A stretch of DNA of 64,000 bases from Streptomyces sp. H27-H1 (GTDB taxonomy: Bacteria > Actinomycetota > Actinomycetes > Streptomycetales > Streptomycetaceae). Location of the stretch: positions 169,614 to 233,613 of the forward strand of contig NZ_JAPNLJ010000003.1 of NCBI RefSeq assembly GCF_026627445.1, written 5' to 3'. Both the position numbers and the translations under genes were made by a program. This document shows positions 26,193 to 35,707 of the stretch, piece after piece. The notes under the pieces were generated by a model, which did not search any database, had not been told where the DNA came from, and worked only from the letters and a program-made list of their open reading frames with translations. Positions within the stretch are counted from its first letter, which is position 1, and each line of letters begins with the position of its first letter.

Positions 26193-26915
26193 TCAGCCCT
26201 CGGCCCGCTGGGTCACGGGCGCGTTGCTCTCGTCGCCCAGGAACTCGTACCAGCGGCGCTGGAGGCAGAGGTATCGGGTGTCCGCCTCGGCGAGGGCGAG
26301 GAAGGAATCGACGGTGTCGGCCAGCCGTTCGCGCAGGCCCGGGTCGGTCAGCTCGCCGTCCCCGCCGAAGGCCGAGTGCGCCATCGCCAGGCTGAACATG
26401 TCGGGGTACACCCGGGTCCCGAGGTGTTCGAGCGGAACGCGCAGCGCCCAGAGTCCGCGGTTCCCGCCGACCAGCGACGGGGAGGCGGACACCAGCAGGG
26501 TCTGCTTGTCCTTGAAGGGCTGCGGCCGGAACCGGGACACCCAGTCGACGGCGTTCTTCAGGACGCCGGGCACGGAGGCGTTGTACTCGGGCGAGGCGAT
26601 GACCAGGGCCTGCGCCGCCAGCAGCCGTTCGCGCAGCGCGATCGCCCCGGCGGGCGGGCCCTCGGCCTCCTCGGCGTCACCGTCGTAGGTGGGCATCACG
26701 AAGTCGCCGATCCGGGCGAGGTCCGCGACGGCCCCGGACCGCTCGACCTGACCGGCGACGAGCGCGGCCAGCCGGGCGTTCACGGAGCCCTCGCGGGAGG
26801 ACCCCGCGAGGACGAGGACCCGTAGCGCGTCGGGTCCGGTGGTGATGTTCAGGTCGTCCGGGCCGGCCGGATCCGTAGGGGGCGTCGGGTTCTCGGGCTG
26901 GTTCGCATCGGTCAC
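26193..26915 (-). CDS. NADPH-dependent FMN reductase (flavodoxin-like)
   Basis: About 240 residues if started at GTG 26915 (MTDANQPENP); upstream ATGs at 26951 and 26963 also exist and no ribosome site decides. After a Pro/Asp-rich leader, the flavin phosphate loop is LVLAGSSREGSVNARLA and the second signature is IASPEYNASVPGVLKNAVDW, typical of the FMN_red family. It reduces FMN, quinones or metal complexes with NADPH. Genes on either side do not suggest a specific substrate. Confidence 0.87.
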   Translation of the reverse strand: MTDANQPENPTPPTDPAGPDDLNITTGPDALRVLVLAGSSREGSVNARLAALVAGQVERSGAVADLARIGDFVMPTYDGDAEEAEGPPAGAIALRERLLAAQALVIASPEYNASVPGVLKNAVDWVSRFRPQPFKDKQTLLVSASPSLVGGNRGLWALRVPLEHLGTRVYPDMFSLAMAHSAFGGDGELTDPGLRERLADTVDSFLALAEADTRYLCLQRRWYEFLGDESNAPVTQRAEG

Positions 26916-26983
26916 GTGCGGGACCGTACGGGACCCGCCGGGTGTCCCCATGGCACGGCGCACGGGCTGTCACCCGGACGGGG

Positions 26984-27751
26984 TCAGTTGGCGCCCCAGC
27001 CGCCGTCCAAGGGGAGGGAGGAGCCCGTCATGTAGCCGGTGTGCGGACCGCACAGCCAGACGGCGGCCGCCGCGACCTCCTCGGGCTCGATGAGCCGCTT
27101 GATCGGCGACCGGGTCAGCAGTACCTCGGAGAGCACGTCCCCGGCGCCGATGCCGTGCGCGGCGGCCTGGTCCAGGATCTGCCCCTCGACCAGCGGGGTG
27201 CGGACGTAGCCGGGGCTGATGCAGTTGCTGGTCACCCCGTACGGGGCCCCCTCGATCGCGGTCACCTTGCTCAGCCCCTCGAGCCCGTGCTTGGCCGCCA
27301 CGTAGGCCGATTTGTACGCGCTGGCGCGCAGCCCGTGGACGCTGGAGATGTTGACCACCCGGCCCCAGCGGGCGGCGTACATGTGCGGCAGCACGTGGCG
27401 CAGCAGCAGGAAGGGCGCCGTCACCATCACCTGCTGGATCAGGGCGAAACGCTCGGGCGGGAACTCGGTGATCGGGGCGACGTGCTGGAGTCCGGCGCTG
27501 TTGACCAGGATGTCGACGGCGGCGGGCAGCCTCCCGATCGCGGCGGGATCGGCCAGGTCGGCGACGTGGGCGTGCCCGCCGACGAGGCCGGCGACGGCCT
27601 TGGCCGCCGCCGCGTCGATATCGGCCACGTGCACGGTCGCCCCGGCCTCGGCCAGGGCCAGCGCGCACGCCCGGCCGATGCCGCTGCCGCCGCCCGTCAC
27701 CAGGGCGACCCGATCCCGCAGCAGGTCGGGGGAAGGAAGTTGGCTCGTCAT
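26984..27751 (-). CDS. bdhA: 3-hydroxybutyrate dehydrogenase (SDR family)
   Basis: A 255-residue classical short-chain dehydrogenase: TGGGSGIGRACALAL cofactor loop, NSAG, catalytic Ser in VVNISSVHGLRAS, YVAAKHGLEG, and a C-terminus ending TGSSLPLDGGWGAN. VNISSVHGL and NCISPGYVRTPLV are characteristic of the 3-hydroxybutyrate dehydrogenase subgroup. It oxidises 3-hydroxybutyrate to acetoacetate with NAD. It is followed on the same strand by a secreted esterase, a PHB depolymerase and SCOT subunits, which strengthens the assignment. Confidence 0.87.
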   Translation of the reverse strand: MTSQLPSPDLLRDRVALVTGGGSGIGRACALALAEAGATVHVADIDAAAAKAVAGLVGGHAHVADLADPAAIGRLPAAVDILVNSAGLQHVAPITEFPPERFALIQQVMVTAPFLLLRHVLPHMYAARWGRVVNISSVHGLRASAYKSAYVAAKHGLEGLSKVTAIEGAPYGVTSNCISPGYVRTPLVEGQILDQAAAHGIGAGDVLSEVLLTRSPIKRLIEPEEVAAAAVWLCGPHTGYMTGSSLPLDGGWGAN

Positions 27752-27865
27752 GGCTGGAAGCGTAGGGAGGGCCCCGGGCCGCGCCCACGGTGTCGCACCC
27801 CATACTCGGCGACGCCCGTATGGAGCCGGTCACCATGCGGGCCGACGGCGTACGCGACCAGGGGT

Positions 27866-27931
27866 GACCGCGTACGGAATCAAGGGCGACCGCGTACGGA
27901 ACCAAGGTCGACCGCGTACGGAACCAAGGGC
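27866..27931. repeat. 22-bp tandem repeat, three units
   Basis: Three contiguous 22-bp units of GACCGCGTACGGAAYCAAGG plus two bases, with a decayed fourth unit upstream, lie between the dehydrogenase start and the esterase stop. The CGTACG core is palindromic. There are no spacers, so it is not CRISPR. Confidence 0.85.
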
Positions 27932-27969
27932 GGTGGCGCATCACGAGCGGTACGCAACCGCGGGCGTCC

Positions 27970-29385
27970 TCAGGTGTCGAGCGGGCAACTGGTCAGCAGG
28001 GTTTCCGGAGAGGCCGCCGGATCCCGGGGGACGGTGTGGCCGCGCGGCGGCCGCACACCGCGGCCGATCCAGTCCTCCAGCGCGGTGAAGGCGGCGCGGT
28101 GGCAGGGGGTGAGGGGGCGCAGCCGGTCGGGGAAGGCGTCGACGAGCGAGTCCACGTGGGTGCCGCCCTCGATCCGGTAGTAGCGCAGCAGCGAGCCCCG
28201 GCCGGCCCGGCGGACCATCTCGGCGTAGACGTCGGAGTCCCGGGAGATGGGGAGCAGGACGTCGAGGGTTCCGTGCAGGGTGATCAGCGGTTTGCCGATC
28301 CGGCCGGTGAGCGCGACCTTCGCGACGGCGCGGCGGACCGCCGCCGGCCGGTCGGCGTAGACGTAGTCGGCGTCACAGGCCGGGGTGCCGGGCGAGCAGA
28401 AGGGGGTCCCGGCCTCGGTGGGGCCGTCGAAGCCGGGATCGAACTCCTCGCGGTAGATCCGCTGGGTGAGGTCCCAGTAGTAGCCGTGGTGGAAGGGCCA
28501 CAGGAACTCCGAGCCGGCCGGGAAGCCGGCGGCGAGCATCGCTTCGTGCGCCGGGCCGGCCTGCGGGCCGCCGGCCGCGTAGGCGGGGTAGGCGGCCAGC
28601 GCCGGGGGCAGGAAGGTGAGGAGGCCGGGTCCGTCGGCCCGCCACAGGGTGCCCTCCCAGTCCACCCCGCCGTCGTAGAGCTCGGGATGGTTCTCCAGCT
28701 GCCAGCGCACCAGGTAGCCCCCGTTGGACATGCCGGTGGCGAGCGTCCGGTTCGGGGCCCGGTGGTAGCGCTGCGCGACGACCGCGCGGGCGGCCCGGGT
28801 GAGTTCGGTGACGCGGGTGTTCCACTCGGCTACGGCGTCCCCGGGATCCTGCCCGTCGCGGTGGAAGGCGGCCCCGGTGTTGCCCTTGTCGGTGGCGGCG
28901 AAGGCGTAACCGCGCGAGAGCACCCAGTCGCCGATGGCACGGTCGTTGGCGTACTGCTCGCGCACGCCGGGGGAGCCGGCGACGACGAGGCCGCCGTTCC
29001 AGCGGTCGGGCAGCCGGATGACGAACTGCGCGTCGTGGTTCCAGCCGTGGTTGGTGTTGGGGACGGCGCCGGGCGTGGCGGTGTCTGGGAAGTAGCCGTC
29101 GATCTGGATGCCCGGCACGCCGGCGGGCACGGCCAGGCCCTTGGGGGTGAGGCCGGCCCAGTCGGCCGGGTCGGTGTGCCCGGAGGTCACCGTGCCTGCC
29201 GTGGTCAACTCATCCAGGCAGTCGGTCTGTTGGTGCTGCGCCCCCGGTACGTGGAGCTGGGCGCGGCGGGCGCAGTGAGCCCCGGCCCCGCCTGCCGCGG
29301 CCGGGGGAGCGGGGAGCGCCAGCAGGGCGGTGGCCAGGAGGGCGACGGCTGCGGTCATGGTGGCGGAACGGATGGCCGGTGGCAT
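27970..29385 (-). CDS. Secreted tannase/3-hydroxybutyrate-oligomer-hydrolase-like esterase
   Basis: ATG 29385 follows GGAGG at 8-bp spacing and starts a signal peptide (MPPAIRSATMTAAVALLATA, cut near PPAAA). The 471-residue product has the serine elbow ATGMSNGGYLVRWQLE, acid in LHGTLDVLLPISRDSD and a histidine in EGGTHVDSLVD. The NHPELYDGGVDWEGT segment and overall layout are of the tannase/feruloyl-esterase and 3HB-oligomer hydrolase group. Sitting between 3-hydroxybutyrate dehydrogenase and a PHB depolymerase, it most likely trims extracellular 3-hydroxybutyrate oligomers. A feruloyl- or tannin-esterase role cannot be excluded. Confidence 0.72.
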   Translation of the reverse strand: MPPAIRSATMTAAVALLATALLALPAPPAAAGGAGAHCARRAQLHVPGAQHQQTDCLDELTTAGTVTSGHTDPADWAGLTPKGLAVPAGVPGIQIDGYFPDTATPGAVPNTNHGWNHDAQFVIRLPDRWNGGLVVAGSPGVREQYANDRAIGDWVLSRGYAFAATDKGNTGAAFHRDGQDPGDAVAEWNTRVTELTRAARAVVAQRYHRAPNRTLATGMSNGGYLVRWQLENHPELYDGGVDWEGTLWRADGPGLLTFLPPALAAYPAYAAGGPQAGPAHEAMLAAGFPAGSEFLWPFHHGYYWDLTQRIYREEFDPGFDGPTEAGTPFCSPGTPACDADYVYADRPAAVRRAVAKVALTGRIGKPLITLHGTLDVLLPISRDSDVYAEMVRRAGRGSLLRYYRIEGGTHVDSLVDAFPDRLRPLTPCHRAAFTALEDWIGRGVRPPRGHTVPRDPAASPETLLTSCPLDT

Positions 29386-29656
29386 GGGAAAGCCTCCAGA
29401 GGGCTGGTCGGGACGGGGACTGGGCCGGAGGCTACGGCCGGCCGGCGGGGCCCCGACACGGCTGTGCCCGCCATGTTCGCGGGAGCCCCGATGGGGTCCG
29501 CAGCCATGGCGGGCGGCCGGGGCGCTGGTCACGGGCTCCGGAAGAGGTGCGCGTGAGGGATGCGCGGGAGGGGCCCCGTCGGGTGGTGGAAGGGCCCCGG
29601 AGCGCGGCTTGGGCGGGAGTCGGTGAGTCGGGCTCGGGGCAGCCGGTGAGGGCGGC

Positions 29657-31168
29657 TCAGGGGCAGCCGGCGTCGGCGATGACGAAGTAGCCGGCGGGCG
29701 CTTCCTTCAGGGTGTGCGTGACGAAGAGGTTGTAGAGGCCGAGGTTCTGGCCCGAGCCCCTGGCGTACGCGTAGCTCCCGTCGGTCGTGGCCCGGCCGGC
29801 CTGTACCTGCTGGTAGTTGTTCGCCTTCCAGCACGCCGCGGGCGCGCCGGTCGTAGTCGCCGTGACGGGCGTGGAGCGGGCCCCGGCCGTCCCCGCGCCG
29901 TCGCGGGCCGCCACGGTCCAGGCGTGCCCCGTGCCGGGGGCGAGCCCGCCGTCCGTGTGCGGAGGGCCGGCCGGGGCGGCGACCTGGATCCCGTCCCGGT
30001 AGACGGCGTAGTCGAAGGCGCCCGCCACCCGTCCCCAGGTGAGGGTGACGCTGGTGTCACCGATGGCGGAGACGGTCAGGCCGGTGGGCGCGGGCAGGGT
30101 GCCGGGGCCGGTCGGGGAGCCGTCCAGGCCGAAGAACTTCGCGATCCAGTGGCCGGAGCAGATCGAGGCGAGGAAGTACGCCGTCGTGTGCCCGCACTGT
30201 CCCGGGCCGGAGCCCGGATCGACCGGGGTGCCGTGCCCGATGCCCGGGACCCGGTCCACCTCGACGGCCACCGTGCCGTCGGCGGCCTGGTACTCCTCCT
30301 GCCGAGTCGCGTCCGGCCCGATGGTGGAGGTACGGGTGGGGGTCTGCGGGAGACCGTGCAACGCCGTCCACTGGTCGCGCAGTTCATCGGCGTTGCGGGG
30401 TACGACGGTGGTGTCCGCGTCGCCCTGCCAGATCGCCACCCGGGGCCAGGGACCGGTCCACGCCGGATAGGCGTCTCGGACCGACTGGGCCCAGACGGCC
30501 GGGGACTTGTCCACCCCGGGGTTCATGCACGTATAGGGGCTGGTCCCCTTGGCGCAGTCGTAGGGGAGCCCGGCGATCACCGCCCCGGCCGCGAACACGT
30601 CCGGGTAGGCCGCCAGCATCACCGAGGTCATGGCGCCGCCGGCGGACAGACCGGTGACGAAGGTGCGGGCGGGATCCGTGGAGTAGGCGGAGGCGGCGTG
30701 GGCCGCCATCTGCCGGACGGACGCGGCCTCACCCTGGCCGCGCCGGTTGTCCACCGTCTGGAACCAGTTGAAGCACTTGTTGGGGTTGTTCGCGGAGGTG
30801 GTCTCCGCGAGGACCAGCAGGAAGCCGTCGCGGTCGGCGAGTTCGGGCAGTCCGGAGTTGTCCGCGTAGGTCTGGGCGTTCTGGGTGCAGCCGTGCAGGG
30901 CGATCACCACGGCCGGGTCGGCCGGGAGGGAGGCCGGCCGGTACACGTACATGTTCAACTGCCCCGGATTGGCCCCGAAGGATGCGACCCGCTGGAGGGT
31001 GACGGCCGCACGGGCGGGGGAGACGGGACCGGCGAGGACCCCGCCCACGGCCAGCAGCGCCAGCGCGAGCAGCCGTACGAGGGCCCGGCGCGGGCGCCCG
31101 TACGGCTGCCCGGCGGCGCGCCGCCGGCCGGCGGCCCGGGTGTCGGATGATCTGCTGCGCAAGGACAT
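29657..31168 (-). CDS. Secreted poly(3-hydroxybutyrate) depolymerase
   Basis: ATG 31168 with AGGAG upstream; a long Arg-rich start and hydrophobic stretch (RALVRLLALALLAVGGVLAG) form the signal. Of 503 residues, the catalytic domain carries IALHGCTQNAQTY (oxyanion), the elbow FVTGLSAGGAMTS, Asp in WQGDADTTVVP and His in GIGHGTPVD. A fibronectin type III domain (LTVSAIGDTSVTLTWGRV) follows, then a C-terminal substrate-binding module starting CWKANNYQQVQAGRA. This three-module design is typical of extracellular PHB depolymerases. Neighbours supply the downstream oxidation and activation steps. Confidence 0.9.
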   Translation of the reverse strand: MSLRSRSSDTRAAGRRRAAGQPYGRPRRALVRLLALALLAVGGVLAGPVSPARAAVTLQRVASFGANPGQLNMYVYRPASLPADPAVVIALHGCTQNAQTYADNSGLPELADRDGFLLVLAETTSANNPNKCFNWFQTVDNRRGQGEAASVRQMAAHAASAYSTDPARTFVTGLSAGGAMTSVMLAAYPDVFAAGAVIAGLPYDCAKGTSPYTCMNPGVDKSPAVWAQSVRDAYPAWTGPWPRVAIWQGDADTTVVPRNADELRDQWTALHGLPQTPTRTSTIGPDATRQEEYQAADGTVAVEVDRVPGIGHGTPVDPGSGPGQCGHTTAYFLASICSGHWIAKFFGLDGSPTGPGTLPAPTGLTVSAIGDTSVTLTWGRVAGAFDYAVYRDGIQVAAPAGPPHTDGGLAPGTGHAWTVAARDGAGTAGARSTPVTATTTGAPAACWKANNYQQVQAGRATTDGSYAYARGSGQNLGLYNLFVTHTLKEAPAGYFVIADAGCP

Positions 31169-31349
31169 GGCGGCTCCTGGAGGGGCGGGCAGGGTGCGGG
31201 CCCGTCGTCCGGGGCCCGCGGTGCCCGCCACGGTAGGAGCGGCCCCGGTCGCGGCGGCATGGCGCGGAACGCCATAGTCCGGCGCCCGCTTGACCGGTCC
31301 GTGAGGGTTGCGGGGGCTCCGGGCCGCTGCTACCGCGCCCTCTCGCGGC

Positions 31350-32042
31350 TCAGGCCGTCGCCGTCGCCGCCTCCACCTCGGGCCCGGTCGGCGCCTCCGC
31401 CTCCGCGCCCCGCCCCACCGCCAGGCCCGCGTCCGTCGCCGCCCGGACCTCGTCCAGACCGACCCCGGGAGCCAGTTCGCGGAGCAGGAACCCCTCCGGG
31501 GTGATGTCGAGGACCGCCAGGTCGGTGATCACCCGGTGGACGACGCCCCGCCCGGTCAACGGCAGCGTGCACCGGTCCACCAGCTTCGGCGTGCCGTCCT
31601 TGGCGGTGTGCTCCATGAGGACGATCACCCTGCGCGCACCGTGCACCAGGTCCATGGCGCCGCCCATCCCCTTGACCATCTTCCCGGGGACCATCCAGTT
31701 GGCCAGGTCGCCCGAGGCGGACACCTGCATGGCGCCCAGCACGGCCGCGTCCACGTGCCCGCCGCGGATCATGCCGAAGGACAGCGCGGAGTCGAAGCAG
31801 GAGGCCCCCGGCCGGACCGTGACCGTCTCCTTCCCCGCGTTGATCAGGTCCGGGTCCACCTCGTCGGCCAACGGGTACGGGCCCACGCCCAGGATGCCGT
31901 TCTCCGACTGGAGCAGCACCTCGATCCCCGGCGGCAGATGGCTGGGAATGAGGGTCGGCAAACCGATCCCCAGGTTCACGTACGTACCGTCGGACAGTTC
32001 GCGGGCGGCGCGGGCCGCCATCTGCTCACGCGTCAGAGCCAT
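31350..32042 (-). CDS. scoB: Succinyl-CoA:3-ketoacid CoA transferase, subunit B
   Basis: A 230-residue class I CoA transferase beta subunit. The glutamate that forms the CoA thioester is in [13 protein letters not shown], and [10 protein letters not shown] and [10 protein letters not shown] are standard family segments. It starts one base after the stop of subunit A, so the two are translated together. The enzyme converts acetoacetate to acetoacetyl-CoA using succinyl-CoA. The last 25 residues are an Ala/Glu/Thr-rich tail beyond the family core. Confidence 0.92.
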   Translation of the reverse strand: MALTREQMAARAARELSDGTYVNLGIGLPTLIPSHLPPGIEVLLQSENGILGVGPYPLADEVDPDLINAGKETVTVRPGASCFDSALSFGMIRGGHVDAAVLGAMQVSASGDLANWMVPGKMVKGMGGAMDLVHGARRVIVLMEHTAKDGTPKLVDRCTLPLTGRGVVHRVITDLAVLDITPEGFLLRELAPGVGLDEVRAATDAGLAVGRGAEAEAPTGPEVEAATATA

Positions 32043-32043
32043 G

Positions 32044-32841
32044 TCACACGCCGCCTTGCCGTTGGGGGAGGAAAGGAGTCCGGACCGTGCGGCGCTCGAC
32101 GCGCCGCTCGCCCGCCGGATCGCCGGGATCCACGCGGACCACCCGCTGGACGAAGACGCCCGGCAGGTGGACGGCGTCCGGATCCAGCTCCCCCGGCTCG
32201 ACCAGCTCCTCCACCTCGGCGATGGTGATCCGTCCCGCCATCGCGGCGAGGGGGTTGAAATTGCGCGCCGAGGAGTGGAAGACGAGGTTGCCGTGCCTGT
32301 CCCCGGCCGCCGCCCGCACCAGGGCGAAATCTGTGGTGATGCCCTCCTCCAGGAGGTATTCCCGGCCGCCCCAGCTCCGCAGCTCCTTGGGCGGCGAGGC
32401 CACGGCGACGCCCCCGTCGGCGCGGTAGCGCCACGGCAGGCCGCCCTCCGCGACCTGCGTACCGGCCCCGGCCGGGGTGTAGAACGCCGGGATGCCCGTG
32501 CCACCGGCCCGCAGCCGCTCGGCGAGGGTGCCCTGCGGGACCAGCTCGACCTCCAGCTCACCGCTCAAGTACTGCCGGGCGAACTCCTTGTTCTCACCCA
32601 CGTACGAGCTCGTCATCCGGGCGATCCTGCCCGCGCGCAGCAGCAGCCCCAGGCCCCAGTCGTCCACCCCGCAGTTGTTCGAGACCACGTCTAGGCCGTG
32701 CAGCTCCGCGCGCTCCAGCAGTGCGCCGATCAGCACGCCCGGCACCCCGCAGAGCCCGAAGCCGCCCACCGCCAGCGAGGCCCCGGCGGGAATGTCCGCC
32801 ACCGCCTGCGCCGCGCTCGCGACCTCCTTGTCCAACCCCAT
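32044..32841 (-). CDS. scoA: Succinyl-CoA:3-ketoacid CoA transferase, subunit A
   Basis: A 265-residue alpha subunit with the opening [19 protein letters not shown], the [16 protein letters not shown] segment and [20 protein letters not shown] near the end, all typical of ScoA. ATG 32841 follows GGAGGGT. It is first in the scoAB pair and ends one base before scoB begins. It completes the path 3-hydroxybutyrate to acetoacetate to acetoacetyl-CoA together with the dehydrogenase at 27 kb, although other genes intervene. Confidence 0.92.
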   Translation of the reverse strand: MGLDKEVASAAQAVADIPAGASLAVGGFGLCGVPGVLIGALLERAELHGLDVVSNNCGVDDWGLGLLLRAGRIARMTSSYVGENKEFARQYLSGELEVELVPQGTLAERLRAGGTGIPAFYTPAGAGTQVAEGGLPWRYRADGGVAVASPPKELRSWGGREYLLEEGITTDFALVRAAAGDRHGNLVFHSSARNFNPLAAMAGRITIAEVEELVEPGELDPDAVHLPGVFVQRVVRVDPGDPAGERRVERRTVRTPFLPQRQGGV

Positions 32842-33064
32842 CGCACACCCTCCTCCACCCCGCCCCGGGCCGCCGGTCCCCGAACGGGCCGACGCGCGGC
32901 CGGGCCGGCCCGACCGACCCTAGGAACCCCCGGCCCGCCCTGGCCATGGCGGCCGGGCACACACCGGACCACCCCGCTGTGTGGCCCCGGCGCACCGGGG
33001 AACCGGCAGCGCCGGGAGTACGTCACAGCCGTGCCGATCCGGCACCGGACAACGAGGGGGACCG

Positions 33065-33754
33065 ATGATGCGGGGAACCACCGCAAGACACCTGCGGGTT
33101 GTGGCGAACGGAGCCGTGACCGCGGCCGTGAGCATGGGCGCCGCCGCCGTGCTGCTCACCGGCTGCGGAAAGACCGTCGTGGCCGGCCAGGCAGGTCACG
33201 GCCAGGACCCCGCCCCGCCCGGGACGGCCCAGCCGTGCCCGGTGACCGACCCCGCCGCACCACAGGCCGCGCCCACCCAGATCGACGGCACCCCGGCCAA
33301 CACCCCCGAGGGAGAACGGCTCTCGCAGGCCATCGGGGACCAGGGCTATGGTGCCTTCGCCGACGTCTACTCCACCCAGATCACCGACCACCCGGCCGGC
33401 CGGGTCGCGCTCTGCGTCACCGACCTCGCCCGCGGACGGCTCCTCGTGGCGGCGGCGCACGCGGCGGATCCGCAGGCGGATCCGGCCCGGGCCGACCTGT
33501 ACCTGAGCACGTACTCCCACAAGACCCTCCAGGCCGCCGGCGACAAGGTCATCGGCCTGGAGGCCGGATTCCCGATCTACACCGTCTCCGGCAGCCACGG
33601 CGCGGCGGTGGAGGTCACCACCACCGAGGAGGGCGCCGCATCGCCGGGGTTCAAGGCCCGGCTGGAGAAGGCCACCGGGGGCATTCCCGTCACTGTCACG
33701 AAGGGCCCGCAGCCGCTCCCGGCCTTGGACGCACCGAAGACGGCTGCTCCCTGA
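33065..33754 (+). CDS. Secreted lipoprotein of unknown function
   Basis: A 229-residue protein with a lipoprotein signal: MMRGTTARHLRVVANGAVTA, then AVLLTGCGK with the lipobox cysteine near residue 34. ATG 33065 (or 33068) follows GAGGGGG. The mature part is Pro/Ala-rich at first and then a compact domain with VALCVTDLARGRLLVAAAH and GFPIYTVSGSHGAAVEV. I do not recognise the family. It stands alone, divergent from scoA, and converges on the LysR gene. Confidence 0.7.
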   Translation: MMRGTTARHLRVVANGAVTAAVSMGAAAVLLTGCGKTVVAGQAGHGQDPAPPGTAQPCPVTDPAAPQAAPTQIDGTPANTPEGERLSQAIGDQGYGAFADVYSTQITDHPAGRVALCVTDLARGRLLVAAAHAADPQADPARADLYLSTYSHKTLQAAGDKVIGLEAGFPIYTVSGSHGAAVEVTTTEEGAASPGFKARLEKATGGIPVTVTKGPQPLPALDAPKTAAP

Positions 33755-33836
33755 CCGGGCGCGGCCGCGGGCCGGCGACGGCGCCGAGGGCGACCTGCGG
33801 ATGCCAGTCTGGGGCGGTGAGGCCGCAGAAGCCGGA

Positions 33837-34757
33837 TCACCGGCGCACCGCCCCGGCCAACGCCCCGGCCAGGGCCGCCGCGTAGGGGTGAGGACGGCGC
33901 CGGCGCGGTGACAGCAGCCCGATGTGCCGTGCGGGACACGGGGGTTCGACCGGTACGACGCTCACACCGTCGGCGGCCGAGGAGCCGGTTCGGTCCCCGT
34001 CCCCCGACGGCAGTGCGATCCGGGGGATCAGCGCGACGCCGACGCCGGCCTCGACGAGGGAGCGGGCGAAGAAGTAGTCCGTGGTGGAAGCCGCCACCCG
34101 GAGGCCGAAACCGGCCCGCTCCGCGTACCGGCGCAGGTACGCCTCCGTCTTGAGGCAGCCCAGCACCCAGCGGTCGGAGGCGAGTTCGGCGAGGTCGGCC
34201 GACTCGCGCCCCGCGAGCCGGTGACCCGGCGGCAGGACCAGCGCCAGCGGATCCTCCATCAGCGGCAACCAGTCGAGCGCCACCTCCGGCCGCAGCGGCA
34301 GCGGTCCGTCGAAGTGGTAGGTCAGCGCGAGATCGGCCGCGCCCGCGCGCACCATGGGCACCGCCTCCTCCGGCTCTGCCTCCAGAACGGTCAGCTCCAC
34401 CTCCGGATGCGCGGCGACGAAACCGGCGAGCGCGCCCGGCAGCAGCCTCCTGCCACCGCTCACGAAGGTGGCGACCGTCAGTCGCGGCCGCTCGGCGGTG
34501 ACCCGGTCGATCTCGTGGCGCACCCGGTCGATCTCGGCCGACACCGTCTCCGCCGCCTCCACCAGCAGCCGCCCCGGCTCGGTGAGCGTGACCCCGCGGG
34601 TACTGCGCACCGCGACGGGGTGACCCAGGCTGCGCTCCAGCGCCGCGATGTGCTGGGAGACGGCCGAGGGGGTCAGGAGGAGCGCCCCGGCGGCCTTGTT
34701 GAAGCTGCCGTGCTCGGCCACGGCGCGCAGGATGCGCAGCCGCTGCACATCGATCAT
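33837..34757 (-). CDS. LysR-family transcriptional regulator
   Basis: A 306-residue LTTR. The N-terminal winged helix-turn-helix is LRILRAVAEHGSFNKAAGAL and TPSAVSQHIAALERSLG; the effector domain shows the RLTVATFVSGGRRLLPGAL start and VEAGVGVALIPRIAL near the end. It is divergent from the NAD-dependent reductase with a 71-bp gap, so that gene is the most likely target. The effector is unknown. Confidence 0.92.
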   Translation of the reverse strand: MIDVQRLRILRAVAEHGSFNKAAGALLLTPSAVSQHIAALERSLGHPVAVRSTRGVTLTEPGRLLVEAAETVSAEIDRVRHEIDRVTAERPRLTVATFVSGGRRLLPGALAGFVAAHPEVELTVLEAEPEEAVPMVRAGAADLALTYHFDGPLPLRPEVALDWLPLMEDPLALVLPPGHRLAGRESADLAELASDRWVLGCLKTEAYLRRYAERAGFGLRVAASTTDYFFARSLVEAGVGVALIPRIALPSGDGDRTGSSAADGVSVVPVEPPCPARHIGLLSPRRRRPHPYAAALAGALAGAVRR

Positions 34758-34828
34758 CAGTTTGCCTTACGACGCGGTCAGTATTCCGGTGGTTCCGCTG
34801 GCGACGCTACCGCGGCAGAGTCCCCGAC

Positions 34829-35662
34829 ATGAAGAGGATTCTGGTCATCGGCGGAAGCCGCTATTTCGGAAAGCACCTGGTCACCCTGGAGCAGGACGCC
34901 GGGAACGAGGTGACCGTCCTCAACCGGGGCTCCGCCGCCCCACCCCGGGGTGCCGGTCACCTGATCGCCGACCGAGAGGACGAAAAAGGGCTGCGCGCGG
35001 CGCTGGGAGAACGCACCTTCGACGTCGTCTTCGACCAGGTCTGCTACACCCCGCAGCAAGCCGCCGTGGCGCGCCGGGTCTTCGCCGGCCGCACCGGGCG
35101 GTACGTGCTGACCTCGACGATGGAGGTCCACGATCCCGCACCGCCCACCCCCGAGGCCCGCGCCTACGCCGAGGGCAAGCGGCGGGCCGAGGCCGTCCTG
35201 GGGGCGGAGCCCGCCTTCGGCCATGTGGCCGTCCGCACCGCGCACGTACTCGGCGGCGGCCGGGCGGAGTTCACCGGCCGCCTCGCGCACTACGTGGAGC
35301 GGATCGCCGCCGGGAACCCGGTGGCCGTCCACGAAGCCCCGTACCCCACCTCCTTCATCCACCACCACGAGATCGCCCGGTTCCTGCACTGGGCCGGGGA
35401 GCAGGACTTCACCGGGCCGGTGAACGCCTCCTCGCACGGGGAACTCGACGTGCTCGGGCTCTGCGAGGCAGTCGCCGAGCGGGTCGGGCGTGCTCCGCGC
35501 CTGCGGACCGTCGGGACCGGCGCCGTGGCCTCGCCGTTTTCCTTCGACCGCGCCTACGCGATGGACAACGGCCGGGCCGGCGCGCTCGGGTTCCCCTTCG
35601 GGCGGCTCGCGGACTGGCTCCCGCAGGCCATCGCGGAGAGTGCCGCCGCACTCCGGCCGTAG
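34829..35662 (+). CDS. NAD(P)-dependent epimerase/reductase, extended SDR
   Basis: A 277-residue Rossmann protein with the N-terminal LVIGGSRYFGKHLV cofactor loop instead of the usual GxxGxxG, LTSTMEVH as the serine region and YAEGKRRAE as the catalytic YxxxK. It resembles plant-type RNA-binding/epimerase-like and NAD-epimerase proteins found singly in Streptomyces. It probably acts on a nucleotide sugar or small carbonyl compound; no pathway neighbours help. It is likely controlled by the divergent LysR regulator. Confidence 0.82.
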   Translation: MKRILVIGGSRYFGKHLVTLEQDAGNEVTVLNRGSAAPPRGAGHLIADREDEKGLRAALGERTFDVVFDQVCYTPQQAAVARRVFAGRTGRYVLTSTMEVHDPAPPTPEARAYAEGKRRAEAVLGAEPAFGHVAVRTAHVLGGGRAEFTGRLAHYVERIAAGNPVAVHEAPYPTSFIHHHEIARFLHWAGEQDFTGPVNASSHGELDVLGLCEAVAERVGRAPRLRTVGTGAVASPFSFDRAYAMDNGRAGALGFPFGRLADWLPQAIAESAAALRP

Positions 35663-35707
35663 GGGCCCGGGTCGTGGGGAATTGCGACCTGCGCCCGCGC
35701 CTGCGCC

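Noticed and set aside
27866..27931. CRISPR-like array
   Set aside because: Units are contiguous with no spacers and there are no cas genes.
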